The notes: generated by a model not told the origin, from the sequence alone. A stretch of DNA of 16,432 nucleotides from CAINEC01 sp046073825 (GCA_046073825.1 JBJTMY010000033.1:1-16432); one strand, 5' to 3'. Positions 7,548 through 15,463 are shown, counted from the stretch's first letter. Numbers and translations: made by a program.

Positions 7548-9956
7548 ATGTCAAATAGAGCAATCAAAAAAGTGGCTGTTTTAGGATCGGGAATTATGGG
7601 ATCCCGCATTGCATGTCACTTTGCCAACATAGGTGTATCTGTATTATTACTTGATATTGTACCGAAGGAATTGTCTGAAGAAGAAATAAAAAAGGGAATA
7701 AACGAAACCAGTCCTATTTTCAGAAATAGAATTGTGAATTCATCCTTAAAAACAGCTATTGCATCAAAACCATCTCCACTATACTCAAAATCGGGAGCCG
7801 ATTATATTACCACTGGTAATTTAACAGACGACTTGAGTAAAATCAGTGATTGCGATTGGATTATTGAAGTTGTGGTAGAAAATTTAGAGATAAAACGCCA
7901 GCTTTATGCAGAAGTAGAAAAATATAGAAAGCAAGACACTTTAATTACCACGAACACTTCTGGTATTCCTATTGGACTCTTAACAAAAGGCAGGACTGAA
8001 AATTTCAAACAACATTTTTGCGGGTCGCACTTTTTTAATCCGCCGAGATATTTAAAGCTTTTAGAAGTTATACCTGGCAAAGAAACGAAGAAAGAGATAA
8101 TTGATTTCTTAATGCATTATGGATCTCGTTTTTTAGGAAAAACAACTATCGAATGTTTAGATACCCCAGCATTTATTGCTAATCGAATTGGCGTTTACAG
8201 TATCTCTTCCTTATTTCATCAAGTTGACCAATCTGATTTTACCATTAACGACATTGATTTATTTACAGGAACAATAATTGGCAGACCTAAATCTGCCACA
8301 TTTAGAACCTGCGATGTAGTTGGACTCGACACATTAGTTCATGTTAGCAACAACTTAGCTGCGGCACTTCCGGAAGGCAATGAAAAGAGAACATTTGAGC
8401 TTCCAGGATTTATTCAGCAAATGGTCAACAATCAATGGTTGGGCGACAAAACCAAGCAGGGATTTTTCAAGAAATCGAAAGACGAAAAAGGGAAAACAAT
8501 TTATTTAAGTCTTGATTTAAAATCATTAGACTATCAATTAAAACCCAAGAAGAAATTTGAGACCATTGAGCAAGTAAAAAACATCGATGATTTACGCCAA
8601 CGAATTGCGATGTTAGTTCAAGCAAAAGACGTTGTGGGTGATTTTTATAGAAAATCTTTTTTCGGCTTATTTGAATTTGTAGCAAGTAAAGTGAATGAAA
8701 TTTCACCCGATATTTTTCGTATAGACGAGGCGTTAGAAGCAGGTTTTGGCTGGGAATTAGGCCCCTTTAAAACATGGGATGCAATCGGTATAGAAGCTTC
8801 CTTAAAAATGATGGAAAGCATTGGCTTTAAGTCACCTGAATGGGTTAAAGAAATGCTTGATGCAGGAAACAAATCATTTTACAAATTTGAAAAAGGCAGT
8901 TATAGTTACTACGATCCCAATTCAAAAACCTACCAATTAATTCCGAACCAAGCATCCAAAATTGCATTATATCCACTACGCAAGGAAAAAACCATTTGGA
9001 AAAACGGCGGTTGTAATATTATTGATATTGGTGAAGAGGTAATTTGTTGCGAGTTTACTACCAAGATGAATACCATGGGTGGTGAGGTAATAGCTGGAGT
9101 AAACAAAGCCATCGAATTAGCTGAACAAAATTATAAAGGACTCGTTATCGGAAACGACGGGGCTAACTTCTCCGCTGGGGCTAACCTTGCAATGATTTTT
9201 ATGATGGCCATAGAACAAGAGTATGACGAAATAGACATGGCTATCCGCATGTTTCAGAATATGAATATGCGGGTAAGGTACTCATCGGTGCCCGTTGTTG
9301 TGGCTCCTTTTGGATTAACATTGGGGGGAGGGTGTGAAATGACCTTACACGCTGACAAAGTGCAAGCTCATGCAGAATTATATACAGGACTTGTTGAATT
9401 TGGAGTTGGATTAATTCCAGGAGGTGGCGGAACAAAAGAGATGGCATTACGATTCGCTGACTCCTTAAAAGAAGGTGACATACAGCTAAATGCATTACGC
9501 TCTGACTTTTTAACAATTGGTCAAGCAAAAGTATCGACATCGGCCCAAGAAGCTTTTGAAATGGGAATTTTAAAAGCAGGCAGAGATGCGATTACCATAA
9601 ACCGAAATCATTTATTAATTGATGCAAGAAAATCGGTTGTCGCATTATCAGATGCTGGATATACCCAACCGTTACAACGTAAAAACATTAAGGTGCTAGG
9701 AAAGCAAGGGCTAGGGTTAATTTGGGTAGGGGCAAATAGTATGAAAAGCGGCAATTACATCTCGAGTCATGATGAATACATTAGTAAAAAGCTTGGATAT
9801 GTGATGTGTGGTGGAGAGTTAAGTTCACCATCAGAAGTGACAGAACAATACCTTTTAGACCTTGAAAGGGAGGTTTTTTTATCACTTACAGGCGAAAAAA
9901 AGACATTAGAACGAATTCAATCAATATTAACCACCGGAAAACCTTTGAGGAATTAA
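7548..9956 (+). CDS. 3-hydroxyacyl-CoA dehydrogenase/enoyl-CoA hydratase, FadN type
   Basis: This bifunctional beta-oxidation enzyme is 802 residues from the ATG at 7548. An in-frame ATG at 7527 would add MLNFVNC; I prefer 7548 because the nucleotide-binding strand then begins in the usual place after MSNRAIKK. The dehydrogenase comes first: the NAD site GSGIMG (13-18) and the catalytic His-Glu pair H161 (CGSHFFNPPR) and E173 (LLEVIPG), spaced 12 apart as in known enzymes. C-terminal dehydrogenase repeats follow (about 200-460). The hydratase domain (about 490-690) has the oxyanion-hole segment FSAGAN and the two catalytic glutamates E597 (GGGCEM) and E617 (VEFGVG), 20 apart as in crotonase. 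This order, dehydrogenase then hydratase, is that of Bacillus FadN and the reverse of E. coli FadB. The predicted role is converting trans-2-enoyl-CoA to 3-ketoacyl-CoA for the thiolase at 10686. Confidence 0.93.
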   Translation: MSNRAIKKVAVLGSGIMGSRIACHFANIGVSVLLLDIVPKELSEEEIKKGINETSPIFRNRIVNSSLKTAIASKPSPLYSKSGADYITTGNLTDDLSKISDCDWIIEVVVENLEIKRQLYAEVEKYRKQDTLITTNTSGIPIGLLTKGRTENFKQHFCGSHFFNPPRYLKLLEVIPGKETKKEIIDFLMHYGSRFLGKTTIECLDTPAFIANRIGVYSISSLFHQVDQSDFTINDIDLFTGTIIGRPKSATFRTCDVVGLDTLVHVSNNLAAALPEGNEKRTFELPGFIQQMVNNQWLGDKTKQGFFKKSKDEKGKTIYLSLDLKSLDYQLKPKKKFETIEQVKNIDDLRQRIAMLVQAKDVVGDFYRKSFFGLFEFVASKVNEISPDIFRIDEALEAGFGWELGPFKTWDAIGIEASLKMMESIGFKSPEWVKEMLDAGNKSFYKFEKGSYSYYDPNSKTYQLIPNQASKIALYPLRKEKTIWKNGGCNIIDIGEEVICCEFTTKMNTMGGEVIAGVNKAIELAEQNYKGLVIGNDGANFSAGANLAMIFMMAIEQEYDEIDMAIRMFQNMNMRVRYSSVPVVVAPFGLTLGGGCEMTLHADKVQAHAELYTGLVEFGVGLIPGGGGTKEMALRFADSLKEGDIQLNALRSDFLTIGQAKVSTSAQEAFEMGILKAGRDAITINRNHLLIDARKSVVALSDAGYTQPLQRKNIKVLGKQGLGLIWVGANSMKSGNYISSHDEYISKKLGYVMCGGELSSPSEVTEQYLLDLEREVFLSLTGEKKTLERIQSILTTGKPLRN

Positions 9957-9995
9957 ATAAAATATTATTTTTAACACCTGAAAAAACTGTTGCAT

Positions 9996-10640
9996 ATGCA
10001 TAAGTACAAAATTTTATTCTTTGCCTTATTAATGATTCCTTTTGTTTGTTTCTCACAGACAGAAGAAAAACCTAAATATGCGCCGGGCAAAGAAAAACAT
10101 CGTAACAAGACGGACGAGTTTGGTCAAAAGCAAGGAACATGGAAGACATTTAACTCCTACGGAGACATCATGACAGAAGTTGAATATGTGAATGACAAGC
10201 GTCAAGGTGTTTCAAAGCGCTATTACCCTTATGGTAAAATCATGGAAGAGCAAGAATTCCAAAATGGCATTAAAGAAGGAGTTTACAAGCGTTATTATTA
10301 TTCTGGAACAGTAAGACAAGAGGGAGAATACATTGCAGGAAAAAAAGACGGTAAGTGGACTCGTTACTACGAAGATGGTGAAGTTGCTGCTGAAGGGGCT
10401 TACAAAAACAATAAAAAAGATGGAGAGTGGAGAGCTTTTAATAGAAAAGGACAATTAATATCTACTAACTCCTATAAAGATGGTATAGACCAAAAGGCAG
10501 CTGCTGAAGAAGCTAAAAAAGCAGCTGATGCTAAGAAAGCGGCTGATGCCAAAAAAGCTAAAAGCCCTGGAAAACCTGCTGGAACCACTACTCCTCCGGG
10601 GGGTAACAATAGCGCACCAGCGGATACCACAAAAAAATAA
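9996..10640 (+). CDS. Secreted MORN-type repeat protein with Ala/Lys and Pro/Gly tail
   Basis: This 214-residue exported protein uses the ATG at 9996; a TTG two codons earlier is possible but less likely. Residues 1-20 are a signal peptide (basic MHKYK, hydrophobic LFFALLMIPFVCF), with cleavage likely before Q21. No lipobox is evident. About five repeats of exactly 24 residues follow, with glycines at 47, 71, 95, 119 and 143 and the pattern KxGxWxRYYxxGxxxxExxYxNG. This is the MORN variant also seen in proteins annotated as YwqK-family antitoxins. The tail (about 167-214) is low complexity (AAEEAKKAADAKKAADAKKA, then Pro/Gly/Thr). The repeats likely form an elongated beta-sheet in the periplasm or at the surface. 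It lies between two beta-oxidation genes and ends in its own terminator. No catalytic motif is visible. Confidence 0.85.
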   Translation: MHKYKILFFALLMIPFVCFSQTEEKPKYAPGKEKHRNKTDEFGQKQGTWKTFNSYGDIMTEVEYVNDKRQGVSKRYYPYGKIMEEQEFQNGIKEGVYKRYYYSGTVRQEGEYIAGKKDGKWTRYYEDGEVAAEGAYKNNKKDGEWRAFNRKGQLISTNSYKDGIDQKAAAEEAKKAADAKKAADAKKAKSPGKPAGTTTPPGGNNSAPADTTKK

Positions 10641-10650
10641 TTTCTAACTC

Positions 10651-10674
10651 AACCCGCTGAAAAGCGGGTTTTTT
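10651..10674 (+). terminator. Strong Rho-independent terminator after the MORN-type gene
   Basis: AACCCGCT (10651-10658) pairs perfectly with AGCGGGTT (10663-10670) around a stable GAAA tetraloop, followed by a run of six T (10669-10674). It ends 11 nt before the thiolase ATG, leaving no room for a separate thiolase promoter downstream of it. Confidence 0.88.
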
Positions 10675-10685
10675 ATTGACAAACT

Positions 10686-11861
10686 ATGAGTGCATATATT
10701 CTCACTGGATTTCGATCTGCTGTTGGCAAAGCTCCGAAAGGAAAATTAAAAAATGTTAGGCCTGATGATTTAGCTGCCACGGTTATCAAACACCTTATTC
10801 ATTCATTGGGTTCATTTGATACTGAACTTATCGAAGATGTAATAGTAGGCAACGCCACACCAGAAGCAGAACAAGGGTTAAATATTGGTAGGATGATTTC
10901 TCTAATGGGTCTTAACACTGTTAAAGTTCCAGGAGTCACCGTCAATCGTTATTGTGCATCGGGATTGGAAACCATTGCCATAGCAGCTGCAAAAATCAAT
11001 GCGGGAATGGCTGATTGTATCTTAGCGGGTGGAGTAGAATCGATGTCGCCAATTCCTTTTGGAGGATGGAGAATAGTACCCAACTATGAAGTGGCGAAAT
11101 CGAACCCTGAGTACTATTGGGGAATGGGATTAACAGCGGAAGCGGTCGCGAAAGAATATCAGGTGTCAAGAGCCGATCAAGATGCATTTTCCTATCAAAG
11201 TCATCAGAAAGCAGTGAAGGCTATACAAGAAGGCAAATTCAAATCGCAAATTGTACCAGTGAACGTAGAAGAGCTGCTTATTGATGAAAACTTTAAGCAG
11301 AAAAAAACGCAATTTACATTTGACACCGATGAAGGACCAAGGGCAGACACTTCCATTGAAAAATTGAGCTCCTTAAAACCAGTATTTGATGCACAAGGAT
11401 GCATTACTGCTGGAAATTCCTCTCAAACATCTGATGGTGCTGCTTTTGTGTTAGTCGTGTCGGAAAAGTTTTTAAAAGAGCACCACTTAACACCTCGATT
11501 GCGCTTTGTAAATTATGCTGTTGCAGGAGTAGAACCTCGCATTATGGGAATTGGTCCTGTGGAGGCTATTCCAATGGTTTTAAAGAAAGCAGGAATGACC
11601 TTAAACAATATCGACTTGATTGAATTAAACGAAGCATTTGCTTCACAATCACTCGCAGTCATGCGCAAATTAGCTATCAACCAAGATTTAGTAAATGTGA
11701 ACGGAGGTGCGATAGCGTTAGGACACCCCTTAGGTTGCAGTGGAGCCAAACTTACTGTTCAACTAATGCATGAATTAGAATTAACCAATAAAAAATACGG
11801 AATGGTTACAATGTGCGTAGGAACAGGACAGGGTGCAGCGGGTATATTTGAAAAAGTTTAG
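10686..11861 (+). CDS. fadA: Acetyl-CoA C-acyltransferase (thiolase)
   Basis: This 391-residue thiolase has the acyl-accepting cysteine C90 (NRYCASGLE), the NEAFA motif at 315-319, the GHPLG motif with H347, and the general-base cysteine C377 (MCVGTGQG). The length is normal for the family. It would cleave 3-ketoacyl-CoA to acetyl-CoA and a shortened acyl-CoA, taking the product of the FadN-type enzyme. A biosynthetic acetoacetyl-CoA thiolase cannot be excluded by sequence alone, but the neighbour favours beta-oxidation. The symbol follows the usual FadN/FadA pairing. It is followed after 5 nt by the hydroxylase gene, so they should be cotranscribed. Confidence 0.92.
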   Translation: MSAYILTGFRSAVGKAPKGKLKNVRPDDLAATVIKHLIHSLGSFDTELIEDVIVGNATPEAEQGLNIGRMISLMGLNTVKVPGVTVNRYCASGLETIAIAAAKINAGMADCILAGGVESMSPIPFGGWRIVPNYEVAKSNPEYYWGMGLTAEAVAKEYQVSRADQDAFSYQSHQKAVKAIQEGKFKSQIVPVNVEELLIDENFKQKKTQFTFDTDEGPRADTSIEKLSSLKPVFDAQGCITAGNSSQTSDGAAFVLVVSEKFLKEHHLTPRLRFVNYAVAGVEPRIMGIGPVEAIPMVLKKAGMTLNNIDLIELNEAFASQSLAVMRKLAINQDLVNVNGGAIALGHPLGCSGAKLTVQLMHELELTNKKYGMVTMCVGTGQGAAGIFEKV

Positions 11862-11866
11862 CGATT

Positions 11867-12757
11867 ATGGAATTAAAAGAGCAATGGATTTTACTCATCA
11901 GCACTCCTATTTATATTTTAGTAATTGCTGCCGAAATAATCCTTAGCAATTTACATCTCAAACACTTTTACACATTAAAAGAAACCATCATTAATGTTTA
12001 TTTAAGTGTATTAAACGCGAGTATTGATATTCTTTTTCGTGTAATCTATGTTGCGATTCTTTTATGGTTTTACCAATACCGAATTATTGAAAATTGGAGC
12101 AGTCCCCTACTCTATTGGATTGCCATATTTATTGCAGAAGATTTCATGTATTACTGGGAGCATCGATTTGACCATCAGATCCGATTATTCTGGGCAGTGC
12201 ATGTTACACATCACTCTTCTGAAGAGTTTAATTTAACAACGGGCTTTCGCTCCTCCGTATTTCAACCTATCTATCGTTTCATTTATTTTATTCCATTGGC
12301 GTTAGTAGGTTTTTCCCCGTTGGATTTACTATTTGTATATGCTGCTACTCAGATTTATGGAATATTAGTGCATACACAATTTATTAAGAGAATGCCGAAA
12401 TGGTTCGAAGCAGTATTTGTAAGTCCATCACATCACCGCGTACATCATGCGAGTAATATTAACTACCTCGACAGAAATATGGGAATGGTTTTAATTATTT
12501 GGGACAAATTATTTGGCACGTTTGAAAAAGAAAATGAAGAAGAAAAAATTGTTTACGGCTTGACGAAACCGTTAGAAGGCAAGCATCATCCGATTAAAAT
12601 TGTAACCCATGAATGGCAATCAATATGGAATGATATGAAAAAGCCCATTAATTGGCGACTAAAGCTGAAGTACTTATTTATGCCACCTGGATGGAGTCAT
12701 GATGGCAGTTCAAAGACGTCAGATCAATTAAGAGTAGAACTTAACAAACAAAAGTAA
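11867..12757 (+). CDS. Sterol desaturase / fatty acid hydroxylase family di-iron membrane protein
   Basis: This 296-residue integral membrane oxygenase has the histidine clusters of the family: H99/H103 (HRFDH), H112/H115/H116 (HVTHH) and H189/H190/H193/H194 (HHRVHH), with H169 (LVHTQ) as an extra candidate ligand. Four or so membrane segments lie at about 6-26, 52-70, 80-96 and 135-170. Family members hydroxylate or desaturate lipids using O2 and a di-iron centre. The substrate here is unknown: sterols are unlikely in a bacterium of this type, so a fatty-acyl, ornithine-lipid or carotenoid substrate is more plausible. It is squeezed between thiolase (5-nt gap) and the Nramp-like gene (8-nt gap), which suggests one transcript and possibly linked lipid and metal handling. 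Confidence 0.9.
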   Translation: MELKEQWILLISTPIYILVIAAEIILSNLHLKHFYTLKETIINVYLSVLNASIDILFRVIYVAILLWFYQYRIIENWSSPLLYWIAIFIAEDFMYYWEHRFDHQIRLFWAVHVTHHSSEEFNLTTGFRSSVFQPIYRFIYFIPLALVGFSPLDLLFVYAATQIYGILVHTQFIKRMPKWFEAVFVSPSHHRVHHASNINYLDRNMGMVLIIWDKLFGTFEKENEEEKIVYGLTKPLEGKHHPIKIVTHEWQSIWNDMKKPINWRLKLKYLFMPPGWSHDGSSKTSDQLRVELNKQK

Positions 12758-12765
12758 AATTCATT

Positions 12766-14031
12766 ATGGGACACTCTAAATCACTAGCTACAAAATTAAA
12801 ATCGTTTTGGAAAAAAGTAGGACCTGGCTTGGTAACTGGAGCTAGTGATGATGACCCATCCGGCATCGCTACATATTCTCAAGCGGGAGCGGCATTTGGA
12901 TTAAAAACATTGTGGACCGCTATCGTGGCATTTCCATTAATGGCCGTTATTCAACAGATGTGTGCTAAAATTGGCTTAGTCACATCGCAAGGTTTAACAG
13001 GAACATTAAAAGCCCACTACCCCAGATGGGTTTTGTATTTAATGTTGCTATTCAGTTTTCCTGCAATCGTTTTAAATATTGGTGCTGACATTGCCGGAAT
13101 GGGAGCAGTAGGAAATCTATTGTTTCCATCAATTGACCAAAATTATTTTTCGGTTTTGTTCACAGTAATTTTATTGATCTTAATTATTTATTTGCCCTAT
13201 CAAAAAATAGCCTCCATTTTAAAAAACTTATGTGTGGTAATGTTGGTCTATTTTATCGTTCCTTTTTTATACAAGCAAGATTTAACCGTAATCATCAAAG
13301 CTACATTTATTCCAACTATAGAATGGAATGAATCGTTTATGGCTGTTATTGTTGGGATTCTCGGTACTACCATATCTCCCTATTTATTTTTTTGGCAAGC
13401 ATCGGTAGAAGTAGAAGAAATGAAAACTAAAAAGAGGCATTTAATAGTGAATAAGAAAATTATTCATGAAATGAAAAACGATGTTGACTTTGGGATGGCC
13501 ATTTCCGGGTTGGTTATGTACTTTATAATATTGACCACTGGAAGCGTATTATTTCCATCGGGAATAACCCAAATAGATACTGTAGAACAAGCTGCGTTAG
13601 CTCTTAAACCACTTGCTGGCGATTTAACCTATTTATTATTTGCGATTGGTGTAATTGGGACTGGCTTAATTGCAATACCTGTATTAAGCGGATCATTATC
13701 CTATATTTTCACAGAGACCTTTGGTTGGGAACAAGGATTAGATAAAAAATTCCATGAAGCAAAAGGCTTTTATGTAATCATTGCAATCTCCTTATTGGTA
13801 GGATTATCGATTAATTATATCGGATTATCTCCTATAAAAGCACTTATCTACACAGCTATTTTATACGGAATAACAGCACCTGTTTTAATAGGAATCATAT
13901 TACATATTTGCAATAACAAAGCGGTAATGGGTAAGTTTGTCAATGATAAAACTTCGAACATTATGGGTATTGCCGCCTTAATAATTATGAGTCTTGCTGC
14001 TGGATTGTTGATTTATTTTCAACTGAATTAA
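12766..14031 (+). CDS. Divergent Nramp-family divalent metal transporter
   Basis: This 421-residue protein has about 11 membrane helices and the Nramp (SLC11, COG1914) layout. TM1 contains GPGLVTGASDDDPSGIATYS and TM6 contains GILGTTISPYLFFWQ. The canonical DPGN of TM1 is DPSG here (D30-G33), and the canonical M-P-H of TM6 is I-S-P-Y-L, so neither the metal-selective methionine nor the conserved TM6 histidine is present. A basic cytoplasmic loop (KTKKRHLIVNKKIIHEMKND, about 221-240) follows TM6. The family fold is clear, but transport of Mn or Fe should not be assumed: a Mg-type or other specificity is possible. It is the last gene of the thiolase-hydroxylase run. Its 3' end overlaps a minus-strand gene by 47 bp and no terminator is visible. 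Confidence 0.88.
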   Translation: MGHSKSLATKLKSFWKKVGPGLVTGASDDDPSGIATYSQAGAAFGLKTLWTAIVAFPLMAVIQQMCAKIGLVTSQGLTGTLKAHYPRWVLYLMLLFSFPAIVLNIGADIAGMGAVGNLLFPSIDQNYFSVLFTVILLILIIYLPYQKIASILKNLCVVMLVYFIVPFLYKQDLTVIIKATFIPTIEWNESFMAVIVGILGTTISPYLFFWQASVEVEEMKTKKRHLIVNKKIIHEMKNDVDFGMAISGLVMYFIILTTGSVLFPSGITQIDTVEQAALALKPLAGDLTYLLFAIGVIGTGLIAIPVLSGSLSYIFTETFGWEQGLDKKFHEAKGFYVIIAISLLVGLSINYIGLSPIKALIYTAILYGITAPVLIGIILHICNNKAVMGKFVNDKTSNIMGIAALIIMSLAAGLLIYFQLN

Positions 14032-14437
14032 CAGCTGCATTACTATTTATTTTACAAGTAATGGCATAAAACATCATCACCACAACATAAAAAATAATTA
14101 ACTGAAATATATCAATGTAATTAGTACGATTCAATCCAAAAAAGTAAATTGACTCAAAAATAATACAAAGGCTACCTAATACTATCATCATCAATTTTAA
14201 TTGAACTTTATTCAATTTTTTTTGCGTTACATTAAAAAACAAGGCCAATAGTATGTAGGAAGGAAGCGAAATCAAAGCTCCTAAACCAATAAACAAGATC
14301 GTAAACTCTATTATTCCAGCATCAATAGTTTTCTTATTAACCCATAAATCAACCATCGTAATCGCACTTATCAAAATGGGGGTTGTTATTATGGTTGCCA
14401 TCCACACTTTCAATATATAATTAATATCTTTCATCAT
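13985..14437 (-). CDS. Unrecognised small membrane protein
   Basis: This 150-residue protein has four predicted membrane helices (about 9-30, 42-67, 81-101, 108-128) and a short hydrophilic, glutamine/serine/asparagine-rich C-terminus. I recognise no family or catalytic motif. It may start at Met1 or Met2. The last 47 bp overlap the Nramp-like gene tail to tail, so part of its C-terminal tail is encoded opposite transporter codons. It follows another small membrane protein gene on the same strand after a 39-nt gap, and the two probably form a small operon. Its length and the regular hydrophobic pattern argue for a real gene. Confidence 0.65.
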   Translation of the reverse strand: MMKDINYILKVWMATIITTPILISAITMVDLWVNKKTIDAGIIEFTILFIGLGALISLPSYILLALFFNVTQKKLNKVQLKLMMIVLGSLCIIFESIYFFGLNRTNYIDIFQLIIFYVVVMMFYAITCKINSNAAVNSVENKSTIQQQDS

Positions 14438-14476
14438 CGGGAAATTGCTTTTTTACACCCATTTGATTTAGTAAAT

Positions 14477-14842
14477 TCATTTGATAAAAAACACCTCGCC
14501 ATTCCAAGAAAATTCAGGACCTCTGCCAATTGTAGCTTTAAAGAGTATGAATGAGCACACCAGTAAAGTGATAATCATTATTGATGACCAATAATGATCG
14601 ACCTTCATTTTCAACAATCTTCGAGTAACAACTACTTGAATAAAAGCAAAACCCATTACGGGTAACACATAAACATAATTTCCAAGTCCATACCCAAAAT
14701 TAAGAACGCCAATCAGCACGAGTACTGAAAGAATAACGAGAAGATAAGAAATGCAAATGCTTAAAGATTTCAATTTTACTATAGAATCATTAATTATTTT
14801 ATAAAAATAGAAATTAAATAAAAAGTTGTAGGTGATGGACAA
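14477..14842 (-). CDS. Unrecognised small membrane protein, start codon uncertain
   Basis: This ORF of up to 121 residues has three predicted membrane helices (about 28-49, 55-77, 88-106) and ends in FSWNGEVFFIK. No known family is evident. The open frame has no ATG before residue 83, so the start must be TTG at 14842 or TTG at residue 24 (LKSLSICISYLL); the latter starts directly before the first membrane helix. It is the upstream member of a pair with the 150-residue membrane protein. The gap to the divergent cold-shock gene at 14924 is only about 80 nt and must hold promoters for both directions. A 5'-truncated gene is also possible. Confidence 0.5.
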   Translation of the reverse strand: MSITYNFLFNFYFYKIINDSIVKLKSLSICISYLLVILSVLVLIGVLNFGYGLGNYVYVLPVMGFAFIQVVVTRRLLKMKVDHYWSSIMIITLLVCSFILFKATIGRGPEFSWNGEVFFIK

Positions 14843-14901
14843 ATAAAATTGACTTTGTAGATTTAGATTTCAATTTTAGCCAATATGATAAAATATCTCC
14901 G

Positions 14902-14909
14902 TACCTTGC
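14902..14909 (+). promoter_or_regulatory. Possible -7 element of the lysine-rich cold-shock gene
   Basis: GTACCTTGCG at 14901-14910 resembles the frequent Bacteroidota -7 form TACCTTTG with one mismatch, 14 nt before the ATG at 14924. No TTG lies at the expected upstream spacing, so the call is tentative. Confidence 0.3.
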
Positions 14910-14923
14910 GAAAAAAAAATTAA

Positions 14924-15364
14924 ATGGCGAAATCAGGGAGCACATCTAACAAAAAAGATAGAGAAAAACGAAAACAAAAAGAAAGGAAAGAAAAATTAGA
15001 GAAAAAGGCAGATCGCAAGAATACTAAGACAAAAACATTTGATGAGATGATTGCTTATGTTGATGAATTTGGAAGAATCTCCTCTACACCTGTTGCACAA
15101 CGAGTTCCCGTTGATATTGACAGTATAGAAATTTCAGTAACTAGACAATCCGAAAGCGAAGAAGATGATGTAAAATCAGGCACTGTATTTTCGTTTGATG
15201 AGACGAAGGGTTATGGATTTATAAAAGATGCAAATAGTAATGATAGTATATTTGTTCACTCATCAGCATTAAGCACACCTATAAAAGCAGGCAATAAAGT
15301 AACCTTTGATATTGAGAAAGGCGATCGTGGGTTTTACGCCGTAAATGTTAAGCTTGCAGTATAA
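14924..15364 (+). CDS. Cold-shock domain protein with lysine-rich N-terminal extension
   Basis: This 146-residue protein combines a highly basic N-terminal segment (residues 1-37, mostly K, R and E, predicted helical), a linker containing FDEMIAYVDEFGRISSTP (39-56) and a C-terminal cold-shock domain (about 83-146). RNP1 is KGYGFI (95-100) and RNP2 is SIFVH (108-112), the two aromatic-rich strands that stack on single-stranded RNA or DNA. This extended architecture recurs in Bacteroidota; the expected role is an RNA chaperone, with the basic arm adding nucleic-acid affinity. The last 17 bp of the gene, including the stop codon, are duplicated directly downstream (15365-15381). It converges with a second cold-shock gene across a shared hairpin. 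Confidence 0.9.
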   Translation: MAKSGSTSNKKDREKRKQKERKEKLEKKADRKNTKTKTFDEMIAYVDEFGRISSTPVAQRVPVDIDSIEISVTRQSESEEDDVKSGTVFSFDETKGYGFIKDANSNDSIFVHSSALSTPIKAGNKVTFDIEKGDRGFYAVNVKLAV

Positions 15365-15381
15365 TTAAGCTTGCAGTATAA
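15348..15381 (+). repeat. Perfect 17-bp tandem duplication across a stop codon
   Basis: TTAAGCTTGCAGTATAA occurs at 15348-15364 and again, identical and directly adjacent, at 15365-15381. The first copy encodes the last residues of the cold-shock protein (KLAV) and its TAA stop. The second lies wholly in the 3' untranslated region. The perfect identity suggests a recent slippage event. Confidence 0.95.
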
Positions 15382-15412
15382 TATTACAAGCACTTTCAGA
15401 AATCAAACTAAA

Positions 15413-15443
15413 AAGCCCATCTAGGTATTACCAAGATGGGCTT
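15413..15443 (-). terminator. Hairpin terminator shared by the convergent cold-shock genes
   Basis: AAGCCCATCT (15413-15422) pairs with AGATGGGCTT (15434-15443), a perfect 10-bp stem. After an A-A mismatch the stem extends with GGT/ACC around a 3-nt loop. The minus-strand side is followed by TTTTTAGTTTG, a good U-tract, so it fits best as the terminator of the cspA-like gene. The plus-strand tail (GTGTTTATT) is weaker but could still serve the upstream gene. Confidence 0.8.
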
Positions 15444-15463
15444 GTGTTTATTAAAGAAATAAA

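Noticed and set aside
8467..9540. Minus-strand open frames inside the FadN-type gene (up to 99 residues at 9241-9540).
   Set aside because: The plus-strand frame has complete catalytic motifs through the same region; the antisense frames are chance openings.
9996..10640. The MORN-type protein as half of a toxin-antitoxin module (it would be annotated YwqK-family antitoxin by similarity).
   Set aside because: It has a signal peptide and no toxin-like neighbour; both flanking genes are metabolic.
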